Assembly (NCBI GenBank): GCA_013289985.1
Contig: JABCYW010000009.1
Coordinates: 1-64,000, forward strand
Direction of reading: 5' to 3'
Source of the DNA: Betaproteobacteria bacterium
Lineage (GTDB): Bacteria; Pseudomonadota; Gammaproteobacteria; Burkholderiales; Burkholderiaceae_C
DNA: 64,000 nucleotides
The notes under the pieces were generated by a model that was not told the origin of the DNA, made no database searches, and was given only the letters and a program-made list of their open reading frames with translations. The translations under genes were made by a program, and so were the position numbers. Positions 25,373-33,113 of the stretch are shown here, piece after piece. The stretch's first letter is position 1. Every line of letters starts with the position of its first letter.

Positions 25373-27943
25373 ATGACGAACGACAGCGCATTGACCGGCA
25401 TCAAGAACCGCCCGCAGGCCTCGGTGTGGCGCCTGGCCGCCCGCCAGGTGTGGCGCGATCTCGTCGCCGGCGAACTGAAGCTGCTGTTGTGGGCCGTGGT
25501 GCTGGCCGTGGGCGCGCTGAGCGCGGTGGGCCTGTTCGCCGACCGCATGCGCTCGGGCCTGGTGCGCGACGCCGCGCAGCTGCTGGGCGGCGATGCCGTG
25601 GTGCTGGCCGACAAGCCGATGCCGCCCGAGTTCACGCAGGCCGCCATCGCCCGCGGCCTGGTCGTCGGCCAGGCGGTCAACTTCCCCAGCATGGCACGCG
25701 CCGGCGCGGCGCAGGGCGGAGCGGCCCGGCTCGCCGCGATCAAGGCGGTGGATGCCGCCTATCCCTTGCGCGGCAGCATCAGCGTGAAGTTCGGCGAGTC
25801 GGCCCCGGTGCAGGCGCTCAAGCGCGGGCCGGAGGTGGGCACGGCCTGGATCGATCCGGCGCTGGCCGATGCGCTGTCGCTGAAGGTGGGCGACCGGCTG
25901 GAACTGGGCGATACCACGCTGCGCATCGCGGCCCTCATCTCGATCGAACCCGACCGCGGTACCGGCTTCGCCGCGCTGGCGCCGCGCGTCATGCTGGACG
26001 TGGCCGATCTCCCGGCCACCGGGCTGGTGCAGCCGTCCAGCCGCATCACGTGGCGGCTGGCGCTGGGCGCGCCGGGCGGCGACGAGAACGTGGCGCAGGC
26101 CTATGCCGACTGGGCCAAGGCAAGGATCAAGTCGGAGGGCCTGCGCGGCATGCGCGTGGAGAACCTCGCGTCGGGCCGCCCCGAGATGACCCAGACGGTC
26201 GATCGCGCGCAGCAGTTCCTGAGCCTCGTGGCGCTGCTCACCGCGCTGCTGTCGGCCGTGGCGGTGGCCGTGGCGGCGCGCGACTTCGCGCAGCGTCACC
26301 TGGACGACTGCGCCATGCTGCGGGTGCTGGGCCAGACGCAGAACCGCATCGCGGCCGTGCATGCCATCGAGTTCTTCGGGCTGGGCCTTGTGGCAAGCCT
26401 CGTCGGACTGGCGCTCGGCTTCGTGCTGCACCTGGGTTTCGTCGCGCTGCTCACCGGTTGGCTGCCCAACGGGCTGCCGTGGCCCGGCCCGCTGCCGGCG
26501 CTGCTGGGCGTGGGCGTGGGCCTCACGCTGCTGCTGGGCTTCGGCCTGCCGCCGGTGCTGCAACTGGCGCGCGTGCCGCCGCTGCGCGTGCTCAGGCGCG
26601 ACGTGGGCACGCCCAAGGTGGCCAGCGTGGGCGTGCTGCTCGGGGCGTTCCTCGGGTTCGCCACGCTGATGGTCGTGGCGGCGCGCGACGTCAAGCTGGG
26701 CCTCATCAGCGTGGGCGGCTTCGCCGGCGCGGCGCTGCTGTTCGCGCTGGTGGCGTGGATCGCGGTGAAGGCGTTGCGACGCTTCGTGCCGGAGGCGCGC
26801 GCCCCGCGCTGGCTGGTGCTGGCCACGCGCGCCATCGCCGCGCGTCCCGCGTTCGCGGTGCTGCAGGTGGCGTCCATGGCCATCGGGCTGATGGCACTGT
26901 GGGTGCTGGTGCTGCTGCGCACCGACCTCATCGCCAGTTGGCGCGCGGCCACGCCGCCCGACGCGCCCAACCGTTTCGTGGTCAACGTGCAGCCCGACCA
27001 GGCGCAGGCCTACCGCGACATGCTCAAGGCCTCGGGCGTGGTGGGCGACGACTGGTTCCCGATGATCCGTGGCCGCCTGGTCACGATCAACGACGAGGCG
27101 GTGGGCAAGCGCTACAAGCCCGACACCGACCCGTCCAACATGATCCAGCGCGAGTTGAACCTCAGCAACGCCAGCGAGCTGCCCAGGCAGGCGAAGATCG
27201 TTGCCGGGAAATGGGTGCCCGACGAGGCCGATGGCCTCAGCGTGGAGGAGGGCCTCGCGAAGACGCTGGGCCTGAAGCTGGGCGACAAGATGGTGTTCGA
27301 CGTGGGTGGCCAGCTGGTGTCGGGCCGCGTCACGTCGCTGCGCAAGGTCGACTGGGGTTCGATGCGCGTGAACTTCTTCGTCATGTTCCCGCGCGCCAGC
27401 ATGGGCGACCTGCCGCTGAGCTACATCAGCGCGTTCAAGGCGCCGGCCGCGCACGGCTTCGACAATCGCCTCGCGGCGCAGTTCCCCAACGTCACGGCCA
27501 TCGACGTGTCGGCCACCATCGCGCAGGTGCAGGGCGTGCTCGACCAGGTGATCCACGCGGTGGAACTGCTGTTCGCGTTCGCGCTGGTGGCCGGGCTGGT
27601 GGTGCTGGTGGCCACGGTGTCGGCCACGCGCGAGGCGCGCGCGCGCGAGTTCGCGGTCATGCGCGCGGTGGGCGCGTCGGGCACCTTGCTGGGCCGCGTG
27701 CAGCGCGTGGAGCTGCTGGGGGTGGGCGCGCTGGCCGGCCTGCTGGCCGCCAGCGCGGCCGTGGCCGTGGGCTGGGGCCTGGCGACCTGGGTGTTCGAGT
27801 TCCACTGGAACCCGCCGTGGTGGGTGCCCTTCGCGGGCGCGGCCAGCGGCGCGGCGCTGGCGCTGGCCGCCGGCTGGTGGAGCCTGCACGAGGTGTTGGC
27901 GCGGCCGGTGATGGAGACGCTGCGGCGTGCCGCGCAGGAATGA
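25373..27943 (+). CDS. FtsX-like ABC transporter permease (YbbP type)
   Basis: This 856-residue protein has the YbbP layout. An N-terminal membrane segment (LLLWAVVLAVGALSAVGLF, about 39-57) is followed by a periplasmic domain and a first FtsX core (about 275-410). A middle helix pair leads to a second periplasmic domain and a second FtsX core ending near residue 845. Such permeases usually pair with a small ATPase (YbbA) and act as MacB-like mechanotransmitters in lipid or lipoprotein-related stress. The ATPase gene is not adjacent here, so the partner must be elsewhere. The metallophosphoesterase gene starts 21 bases downstream. Confidence 0.88.
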   Translation: MTNDSALTGIKNRPQASVWRLAARQVWRDLVAGELKLLLWAVVLAVGALSAVGLFADRMRSGLVRDAAQLLGGDAVVLADKPMPPEFTQAAIARGLVVGQAVNFPSMARAGAAQGGAARLAAIKAVDAAYPLRGSISVKFGESAPVQALKRGPEVGTAWIDPALADALSLKVGDRLELGDTTLRIAALISIEPDRGTGFAALAPRVMLDVADLPATGLVQPSSRITWRLALGAPGGDENVAQAYADWAKARIKSEGLRGMRVENLASGRPEMTQTVDRAQQFLSLVALLTALLSAVAVAVAARDFAQRHLDDCAMLRVLGQTQNRIAAVHAIEFFGLGLVASLVGLALGFVLHLGFVALLTGWLPNGLPWPGPLPALLGVGVGLTLLLGFGLPPVLQLARVPPLRVLRRDVGTPKVASVGVLLGAFLGFATLMVVAARDVKLGLISVGGFAGAALLFALVAWIAVKALRRFVPEARAPRWLVLATRAIAARPAFAVLQVASMAIGLMALWVLVLLRTDLIASWRAATPPDAPNRFVVNVQPDQAQAYRDMLKASGVVGDDWFPMIRGRLVTINDEAVGKRYKPDTDPSNMIQRELNLSNASELPRQAKIVAGKWVPDEADGLSVEEGLAKTLGLKLGDKMVFDVGGQLVSGRVTSLRKVDWGSMRVNFFVMFPRASMGDLPLSYISAFKAPAAHGFDNRLAAQFPNVTAIDVSATIAQVQGVLDQVIHAVELLFAFALVAGLVVLVATVSATREARAREFAVMRAVGASGTLLGRVQRVELLGVGALAGLLAASAAVAVGWGLATWVFEFHWNPPWWVPFAGAASGAALALAAGWWSLHEVLARPVMETLRRAAQE

Positions 27944-27964
27944 CAGGGCACGCCGATTGATCCC

Positions 27965-28435
27965 ATGATTCGAATCGGACTGATCTCCGACACCCACGGT
28001 CTTCTCCGCCCGGAGGCCGTGGACGTGCTGCGCGGCAGCGACTTCATCGTCCACGCGGGCGACATCGGCGAGGACGTGCTGGAGCCGCTGGCCACCATCG
28101 CGCCGGTGACCGCCGTGCGCGGGAACAACGACCGAGCGCCCTGGGCGGCGCGCATCGCCGAGACCGAATGGCTGAAGTTCGGCGACGTCACGCTCCATGT
28201 GCTGCACGACCTGGCCGAACTCGCCATCGATCCGTGCGCGGCCGGCGTGGACGTGGTCGTCACGGGCCACTCGCACCGCCCGAAGATCGAGCGACGCAGC
28301 GGCGTTCTCTACGTGAACCCCGGCAGCGCCGGCCCGGTACGCTTCAACCTGCCGGTCTCGGTGGCGCTGATGCAGGTCGCGGGCAAGGAGGTGACGGTGC
28401 GCATCGTGGAGCTCGAGTCGCTGCGTACCGCGTGA
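27965..28435 (+). CDS. YfcE/MJ0936-type metallophosphodiesterase
   Basis: This 156-residue calcineurin-like phosphoesterase has the full metal-binding set: D-x-H (SDTHG, residues 8-12), HAGD (about 31), RGNND (about 52), a histidine in HVLHDL and GHSH (about 100), then NPGSAGP. It is the length of YfcE-type phosphodiesterases that cleave phosphodiester bonds of unknown cellular substrates. Likely in an operon with the permease upstream and the DUF488 gene 14 bases downstream. Confidence 0.93.
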   Translation: MIRIGLISDTHGLLRPEAVDVLRGSDFIVHAGDIGEDVLEPLATIAPVTAVRGNNDRAPWAARIAETEWLKFGDVTLHVLHDLAELAIDPCAAGVDVVVTGHSHRPKIERRSGVLYVNPGSAGPVRFNLPVSVALMQVAGKEVTVRIVELESLRTA

Positions 28436-28449
28436 CCCGCAAGACCGCC

Positions 28450-28857
28450 ATGACCGTCCGCATCGTCCGCCTCGGCACACCCCGCGCACCCGACGAAGGC
28501 ACGCGTATCGGCACTGTCCGCCGGCCACCACGCGGCGTGCCCAGGTCGGAATTCGCGTCGGGCGACTGGTACGACGTGTGGTTTCCCAACCTGTCGCCCA
28601 GCCCCGAGCTCGTCAAGCGCGCGCTGGCCACGCAGTCCGACCTGAGCGCCGCGGGCGAGAAGGAATGGGCCGCGTTCACGCGTGGCTATCGCGCCGAGAT
28701 GGCGCGGCCGGAGAACGCGCACGCGATCGCGCTGCTGGCGACGCTGTCGCAGCAGTCGAACTTCTCGGTGGGCTGCTATTGCGAGAACGAGGCGCGCTGC
28801 CATCGGGGCATCCTGCGCGCGCTCTTGCGGGACGCGGGGGCGCGCGTGGCGGAGTGA
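28450..28857 (+). CDS. DUF488 family protein
   Basis: This 135-residue protein shows the DUF488 signature near the C terminus, VGCYCENEARCHRGILRALL, with two cysteines, a C-H-R and conserved acidic residues. An N-terminal RIGTVRRPPRGV segment matches the start of the family. The activity of the family is unknown. It follows the phosphodiesterase by 14 bases on the same strand and probably shares its transcript. Confidence 0.85.
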   Translation: MTVRIVRLGTPRAPDEGTRIGTVRRPPRGVPRSEFASGDWYDVWFPNLSPSPELVKRALATQSDLSAAGEKEWAAFTRGYRAEMARPENAHAIALLATLSQQSNFSVGCYCENEARCHRGILRALLRDAGARVAE

Positions 28858-29036
28858 CTTGCGCTGGCGTGGCGATACCCGCGCCGACGACGCATGCATT
28901 GGCCACCCGATTGCGCCGTGCCGCGCGCAGGATCACAGTGGTCGGGAGAGACGCCGCTCACTGGCACCGTGGCGGCGCGCGCAGCGCCGATCCGGCCGCT
29001 CGCGACCCCGGTGCCGCCTTGACCAGGAGTTCCGCC

Positions 29037-29258
29037 ATGCACGCTCCATCCCTCCACGACACCTGGCACCGCTGGCGCGACAGCATGTCGTACGCGCTGC
29101 ACCCGCACCCGGCGGACCCCGATCACCCGTCGACGCGCCTCGCCGACAACCCGATGCGCGCACGGCTGCGGCAGGTTCGCCTGCTGCCGCTGGCCATTCC
29201 GGGCATGGCGCTGGTGCTGGTCTGCAGCGCGTTGTTGATCGGGTCGCTGCTCAGGTAG
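29037..29258 (+). CDS. Small single-pass membrane protein
   Basis: This 73-residue protein begins with a His/Pro-rich soluble part (LHPHPADPDHPSTR). It ends in one strongly hydrophobic helix (LAIPGMALVLVCSALLIGSLL), so the N terminus is probably cytoplasmic and the C terminus just outside. AGGAG eight bases before the ATG supports expression. No family recognised. It lies 10 bases before the stop of the convergent MurA-like gene. Confidence 0.65.
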   Translation: MHAPSLHDTWHRWRDSMSYALHPHPADPDHPSTRLADNPMRARLRQVRLLPLAIPGMALVLVCSALLIGSLLR

Positions 29259-29268
29259 GGGGCTTGTC

Positions 29269-30573
29269 TCAGGCGTCCGCGCCCACCCACTCGATCTTCG
29301 CGCCCAGCGACACCAGGTTCTCCACGAAGCGCGGATGCGCGCGGCGGATCGGCGTGGCGTTGTAGATGGTGGAGCGGCCCTCGATGCTCGACGCCAGCAT
29401 CAGCAGCGCGATGGCCACGCGGATGATGTACGGGCTGTCCACCTCGGCGGCCACCAGCGGCTTGCCGCCGAAGGTGATCACGCGGTGCGGGTCGGACTGG
29501 AACGCGTGGGCACCGAACTTCGACAGCTCCGACGTCCAGCCCAGCGCGCCGTCGTAGACCTTGTTCCAGAACATCACCTGGCCCTCGGCGCGCACGCCCA
29601 GCGCAATGAAGATGGGCAGCAGGTCGACCGGGAAGTAGGGCCACGGCGCGGCCTCGATCTTCTGCAGCATGTTGCGGGTGAAGGGCTCGCGCACCTTCAG
29701 TCCGTGGGGCACGTACGCGCGCGACCAACCGCCCTCGTGCGTGATCTCCACGCCCAGCTTGGCGAAGCTGCGATCGAGCAGCGGGAAGAACTGCGGCGCG
29801 CTGTTTCGCACCTCGACGTTGCCGCCGGTGATGGCGCCCAGCGCGAGGAAGGTGACCACCTCGTGGAAGTCTTCCACGAAGGTGAAGTCGACGCCGTGCA
29901 GCTCGTCGATGCCGTCGATGGTCAGCCGTGACGTGCCCACGCCCGAGACCTTCGCACCCATGCGCTGCATGAAGGCGCAGAACTCCTGCACGTGCGGTTC
30001 CGACGCCGCGTTGGTGAGTTCCGACTCGCCGTCGGCCAGCGCCGCGCACAGCACGAAGTTCTCGGTGGTGGTGACCGACGCGTAGTCGAGCCAGCGGCGA
30101 TGCGCGTGCAGCGGCCGGCGGGCGTGCACGATCAGCGCGCCGGGGCCGCGCTCCACCTGTGCGCCGAAGCCCTCGAACACCTCCACGTGCGGGTCGATCT
30201 CGCGCACGCCCAGCGTGCAGCCCTGCACGTCGTTCTCGATGCGGGCGCTTCCGAAGCGCGCCAGCAGCGGCGGCACCAGCATCACCGACGAGCGCATCTC
30301 CTCGGGGAGCTTGTGCACGGCGGGATCGAAATTCGTGTGCTCGTGGTGGATGCGCAGCACGCCGTCTTTCAGTTCGCCCTCGACGCGGCTTCCCAGCTCG
30401 CGGAACACGGCCAGGATCTTGCGGACGTCGGTGATGTCGGGCACGCCTCGCAACGTGACGGGCTCGCGCGTGAGCAGCGTGGCCGACAGGATCGGCAGCA
30501 CGGCGTTCTTGTTGGCGGAGGGCGTGATGCGGCCGCCGAGGGGGCGGCCGCCATGGACGATGAGATCGGGCAC
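29269..30573 (-). CDS. MurA paralogue (UDP-GlcNAc 1-carboxyvinyltransferase family)
   Basis: This 434-residue protein has the six-fold EPSP-synthase/MurA architecture. The MurA catalytic cysteine position is kept (C119 in VQGCTLGVREIDPH), but the surrounding loop, normally PGGCAIGxRPVDLH, is strongly altered. The substrate site reads SANKNAVLP rather than SGAKNAALP. It could therefore make UDP-GlcNAc-enolpyruvate as a second MurA or act on a modified nucleotide sugar. The gene starts with GTG at 30573 and lacks a strong ribosome-binding site, suggesting low expression. There is no cell-wall operon context; a canonical murA is presumably elsewhere. Confidence 0.85.
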   Translation of the reverse strand: MPDLIVHGGRPLGGRITPSANKNAVLPILSATLLTREPVTLRGVPDITDVRKILAVFRELGSRVEGELKDGVLRIHHEHTNFDPAVHKLPEEMRSSVMLVPPLLARFGSARIENDVQGCTLGVREIDPHVEVFEGFGAQVERGPGALIVHARRPLHAHRRWLDYASVTTTENFVLCAALADGESELTNAASEPHVQEFCAFMQRMGAKVSGVGTSRLTIDGIDELHGVDFTFVEDFHEVVTFLALGAITGGNVEVRNSAPQFFPLLDRSFAKLGVEITHEGGWSRAYVPHGLKVREPFTRNMLQKIEAAPWPYFPVDLLPIFIALGVRAEGQVMFWNKVYDGALGWTSELSKFGAHAFQSDPHRVITFGGKPLVAAEVDSPYIIRVAIALLMLASSIEGRSTIYNATPIRRAHPRFVENLVSLGAKIEWVGADA

Positions 30574-30697
30574 GTGGACTCGTTTCGGGTTCGTTGTGAA
30601 CGTGGCGCCATCTTAGGGACGGGGGGAGCGCCGCGGCGTGAGACTTTCTTCCGCGGGACCGTTGACCCCCACGCTCGCTGGCGCTCGAGCAATGATC

Positions 30698-30811
30698 GCC
30701 CCACGGTCGCTGTCGCTCCCTGCCCCCGAGGGGCCGGCCGCGAGCGGCCCGGCAAAGCCGGATCCGCCGCTCCCTCGAACTCCGTTTGCCGAGGACCGGC
30801 GGCAGCGCCGG
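30698..30811. repeat. Left arm of a 114-bp imperfect inverted repeat
   Basis: This arm is the inverse complement of 30902-31015. The outer 91 bases (30698-30788) differ at only three positions, and the last 12 bases (CGGCAGCGCCGG) match again at the same offset. A degenerate shorter copy of the outer end (CCCACGCTCGCTGGCGCTC) precedes it at about 30666-30685. The arm contains nested GC palindromes (CCCCCGAGGGG, GGCCGGCCGCGAGCGGCC). It fills most of the 444-base gap 30574-31017, which has no convincing gene. It looks like a mobile or amplified intergenic repeat. Confidence 0.85.
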
Positions 30812-30860
30812 ATGAGGATTGTGTGCATGGCGTTGTGGGCTCTCCGCCCAGAAACGACGA

Positions 30861-30880
30861 AGCCGCCAGAGATGGCGGCT
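30861..30880. terminator. Hairpin in the spacer of the inverted repeat
   Basis: AGCCGCC-AGAGAT-GGCGGCT forms a seven-base-pair stem near the middle of the 90-base spacer between the two long arms. It sits downstream of cheW and upstream of the murA-like gene, both read leftward, so it may end cheW transcription. No clear T tract on either strand. Confidence 0.5.
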
Positions 30881-30901
30881 ACGGGGGAAGGTTGAGCGGC
30901 G

Positions 30902-31015
30902 CCGGCGCTGCCGCTCAAGCACTCCAAACGAAGTTCAAGGGAGCGGCGGATCCGGCTTTGCCGGGCCGCTCGCGGCCGGCCCCTCGGGGGCAGGGAGCGC
31001 CAGCGACCGTGGGGC
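30902..31015. repeat. Right arm of the 114-bp imperfect inverted repeat
   Basis: Inverse complement of 30698-30811. It ends two bases before the cheW stop codon at 31018, so the cheW transcript 3' end can fold with the left arm into a very long stem. Confidence 0.85.
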
Positions 31016-31017
31016 TG

Positions 31018-31539
31018 TCAGTTCACCGATTCTATGAGGCCCATGTCTGACGCGCTCATCAGCGCCTCGATGTCCATCAGGATCAGCATGCGCTCGCCCA
31101 CGTTGGCGATGCCCGTGATGAAGGACATGTCGACGTGCGAGTTGAGCGTCGGGGCCGGCTTGATGGTGTCGCCGCCCAGTTCGCAGACGTCCGAGACGGA
31201 GTCGACGACGGCGCCGATCACGCGGCCCTTGACGTTCAGGACGATGACGACGGTGAAGGCGTTGAAGTCGGCTTCCTTGCACCCCAGCTTCAGGCGCAGG
31301 TCGACGATCGGCACGATCACGCCGCGCAGGTTCACGACGCCGCGCAGGAATTCCGGCGTGTTGGCGATGCGCGTGGGTTGTTCGTAGGAACGGATCTCCT
31401 GCACGCGCAGGATGTCGATGCCGTATTCCTCGCCACCCAGGCGGAAGGTCAGGAACTCGCCCTTCGCGCCCTGGGCGGCCGCGGCGGAGCGGTCGGCGCT
31501 CTGGCGGGCGATGTGGGTGGCTTCCTTGATCATGTCCAT
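31018..31539 (-). CDS. cheW: Chemotaxis coupling protein CheW
   Basis: This 173-residue protein links receptors to CheA. After an Ala-rich lead of about 27 residues, the CheW fold is clear: FLTFRLGGEEYGIDILRVQEI, TPEFLRGVVNLRGVIVPIVDLR and a C-terminal VDMSFITGIANVGERMLILMD. The start at 31539 has AGAGGA eight bases upstream. Last gene of the leftward che unit (36155 to 31018), though a terminator after the MCP gene (31662-31686) could lower its expression or force a separate promoter. Confidence 0.95.
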   Translation of the reverse strand: MDMIKEATHIARQSADRSAAAAQGAKGEFLTFRLGGEEYGIDILRVQEIRSYEQPTRIANTPEFLRGVVNLRGVIVPIVDLRLKLGCKEADFNAFTVVIVLNVKGRVIGAVVDSVSDVCELGGDTIKPAPTLNSHVDMSFITGIANVGERMLILMDIEALMSASDMGLIESVN

Positions 31540-31661
31540 GGTGGATCCTCTGGGCTTTGCGGTTCGGTGTGTCGGGGACGAAAGGCTTCTGTTTCCGTTA
31601 TCGGCCGCGGCCGGGCGGAATGAAGGGGCTTTTTTCGCATTTCTGGCGGTCTTGCGGGCAC

Positions 31662-31686
31662 AAAAAAGGGCGCTGGCGCGCCCCTT
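31662..31686 (-). terminator. Intrinsic terminator after the MCP gene
   Basis: On the minus strand AAGGGGCGCGCCAGCGCCC folds into a GC stem and is followed directly by TTTTTTG. It lies 17 bases past the MCP stop and before cheW. Confidence 0.8.
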
Positions 31687-31702
31687 CGTGGAAGGCAGGA
31701 GC

Positions 31703-33061
31703 TCAGAACGATTCCCACTCGTCGCTCGCGCCGCTGGCGGCCGCGGGGGCGGGCGCCGGGGCGACGGCGGCCGGTGCCGGCGCGGCCTTGGGCGCTGTGG
31801 GCTTGGCCGCCGCCGCGGGCGGCTTGGCGGCGGCGATCCGCTTGGCGGCTGCGGGCCTGACGGCTGCGGGCCTGGCGGCCGGCGCCGGCTTCGTCGCGGC
31901 GGCCTTGGCGATCGCCTTGGCGGCCACCGGCACGTGGGCGGCGGGCGCCGGGGCGGCGAAGCTGCCGGCCTCCGACAGGCCACCCAGGTTGTAGTTCGCG
32001 ACGACCGTGGTCATGCGATGCGCCTGATCCTTCAGGCTCTCGGCGGCTGCGGCGGATTCCTCCACCAGCGCGGCGTTCTGCTGCGTCATCTGGTCGAGGC
32101 GGGTGACGGCCTCGTTGACCTGGCCGATGCCTTGCGACTGCTCGAGCGCCGCGGCGCTGATCTCGCCGATGATGTCGGTGACGCGCTGCACGCTGGCCAC
32201 GATCTCGTTCATCGTGGAGCCGGCGTCCTGCACGAGCTTGGAGCCGGTCTCGACCTTGTCCACGCTGGTGCCGATCAGGCTCTTGATTTCCTTGGCGGCC
32301 TCGGCCGAGCGCTGGGCCAGCGAACGCACCTCGCCGGCCACGACCGCGAAGCCGCGCCCCTGTTCGCCGGCGCGGGCCGCTTCCACCGCGGCGTTCAGCG
32401 CCAGGATGTTGGTCTGGAAGGCGATGCCGTCGATCACGCCGATGATGTCGGCGATCTTCTTGGACGACGAGTTGATCTCTTCCATCGTGGCCACGACCTG
32501 CGAGACCACCGTCCCGCCGCGGCGCGCCACCTGCGTGGCGGAGCTGGCGAGCTGGTTGGCCTGCGCGGCGGCATCGGCGCTCTGGCGCACGTTGCCGGTG
32601 AGCTGCGACAGCGAGCTGGCCGTCTGCTGCAGGTTGCTGGCGGTCTGCTCGGTGCGCTGGCTCAGGTCCTGGTTGCCGGTGGCGATCTCGGTGGAGGCTG
32701 TCGACACCTCATGCGTGCCCGAACGGATCGAGCCGATCGTCTTGCGCAGCTCGTCCTGCAGCGTCTTCAGGGCGCGCAGCGACGCCGTCGTCGCGGCCGG
32801 GCCGCTGGTGCGGATCGTGGTGCTGAGGTCGCCCTGGCCCATCGAGATGGTGTGGGCGGTGAACTCGGTGATCATGCGGCGCACCAGGATCATGCCGGTG
32901 GCGAAGACGTAGGCGGTGGCCACGCACATCGCGATGCCGATCGACACGAAGACCGCCGGCGACCAGCCGAACACGAGGCCGGCGATCACGACAGCCTGGC
33001 TGCCGAACAAGAGGGAGAAGAAAAGCATGGCACGGGCCTGGATGGAAAGAGAGCTCAGCAT
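31703..33061 (-). CDS. Methyl-accepting chemotaxis protein without periplasmic sensor domain
   Basis: This 452-residue protein has two close hydrophobic segments (about 8-30 and 32-58) with almost no periplasmic loop, a short HAMP-like stretch (about 60-115) and the signalling domain. The hairpin tip [33 protein letters not shown] is complete (about 212-244). After the coiled coils comes an Ala/Pro/Lys-rich linker of about 75 residues ending in the pentapeptide EWESF, matching the xWxxF docking site for CheR/CheB. Sensing must therefore use the membrane, the HAMP region or partner proteins. Part of the che unit, directly after cheA. Confidence 0.93.
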   Translation of the reverse strand: MLSSLSIQARAMLFFSLLFGSQAVVIAGLVFGWSPAVFVSIGIAMCVATAYVFATGMILVRRMITEFTAHTISMGQGDLSTTIRTSGPAATTASLRALKTLQDELRKTIGSIRSGTHEVSTASTEIATGNQDLSQRTEQTASNLQQTASSLSQLTGNVRQSADAAAQANQLASSATQVARRGGTVVSQVVATMEEINSSSKKIADIIGVIDGIAFQTNILALNAAVEAARAGEQGRGFAVVAGEVRSLAQRSAEAAKEIKSLIGTSVDKVETGSKLVQDAGSTMNEIVASVQRVTDIIGEISAAALEQSQGIGQVNEAVTRLDQMTQQNAALVEESAAAAESLKDQAHRMTTVVANYNLGGLSEAGSFAAPAPAAHVPVAAKAIAKAAATKPAPAARPAAVRPAAAKRIAAAKPPAAAAKPTAPKAAPAPAAVAPAPAPAAASGASDEWESF

Positions 33062-33113
33062 GGAGGTATCCGTTTCGAAAGAATGTCGTGCGGATGCGGG
33101 GTGAGGCAGGGCC

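Noticed and set aside
24044-28531. A minus-strand frame of nearly 1500 codons across the dioxygenase, permease and phosphodiesterase region
   Set aside because: Low-complexity His/Arg/Gln/Ala product and it crosses three well-supported genes in other frames.
30638-31050. Short frames inside the inverted repeat next to cheW
   Set aside because: They are made by the repeat sequence itself; the same peptide appears from both arms, and no start site is supported.
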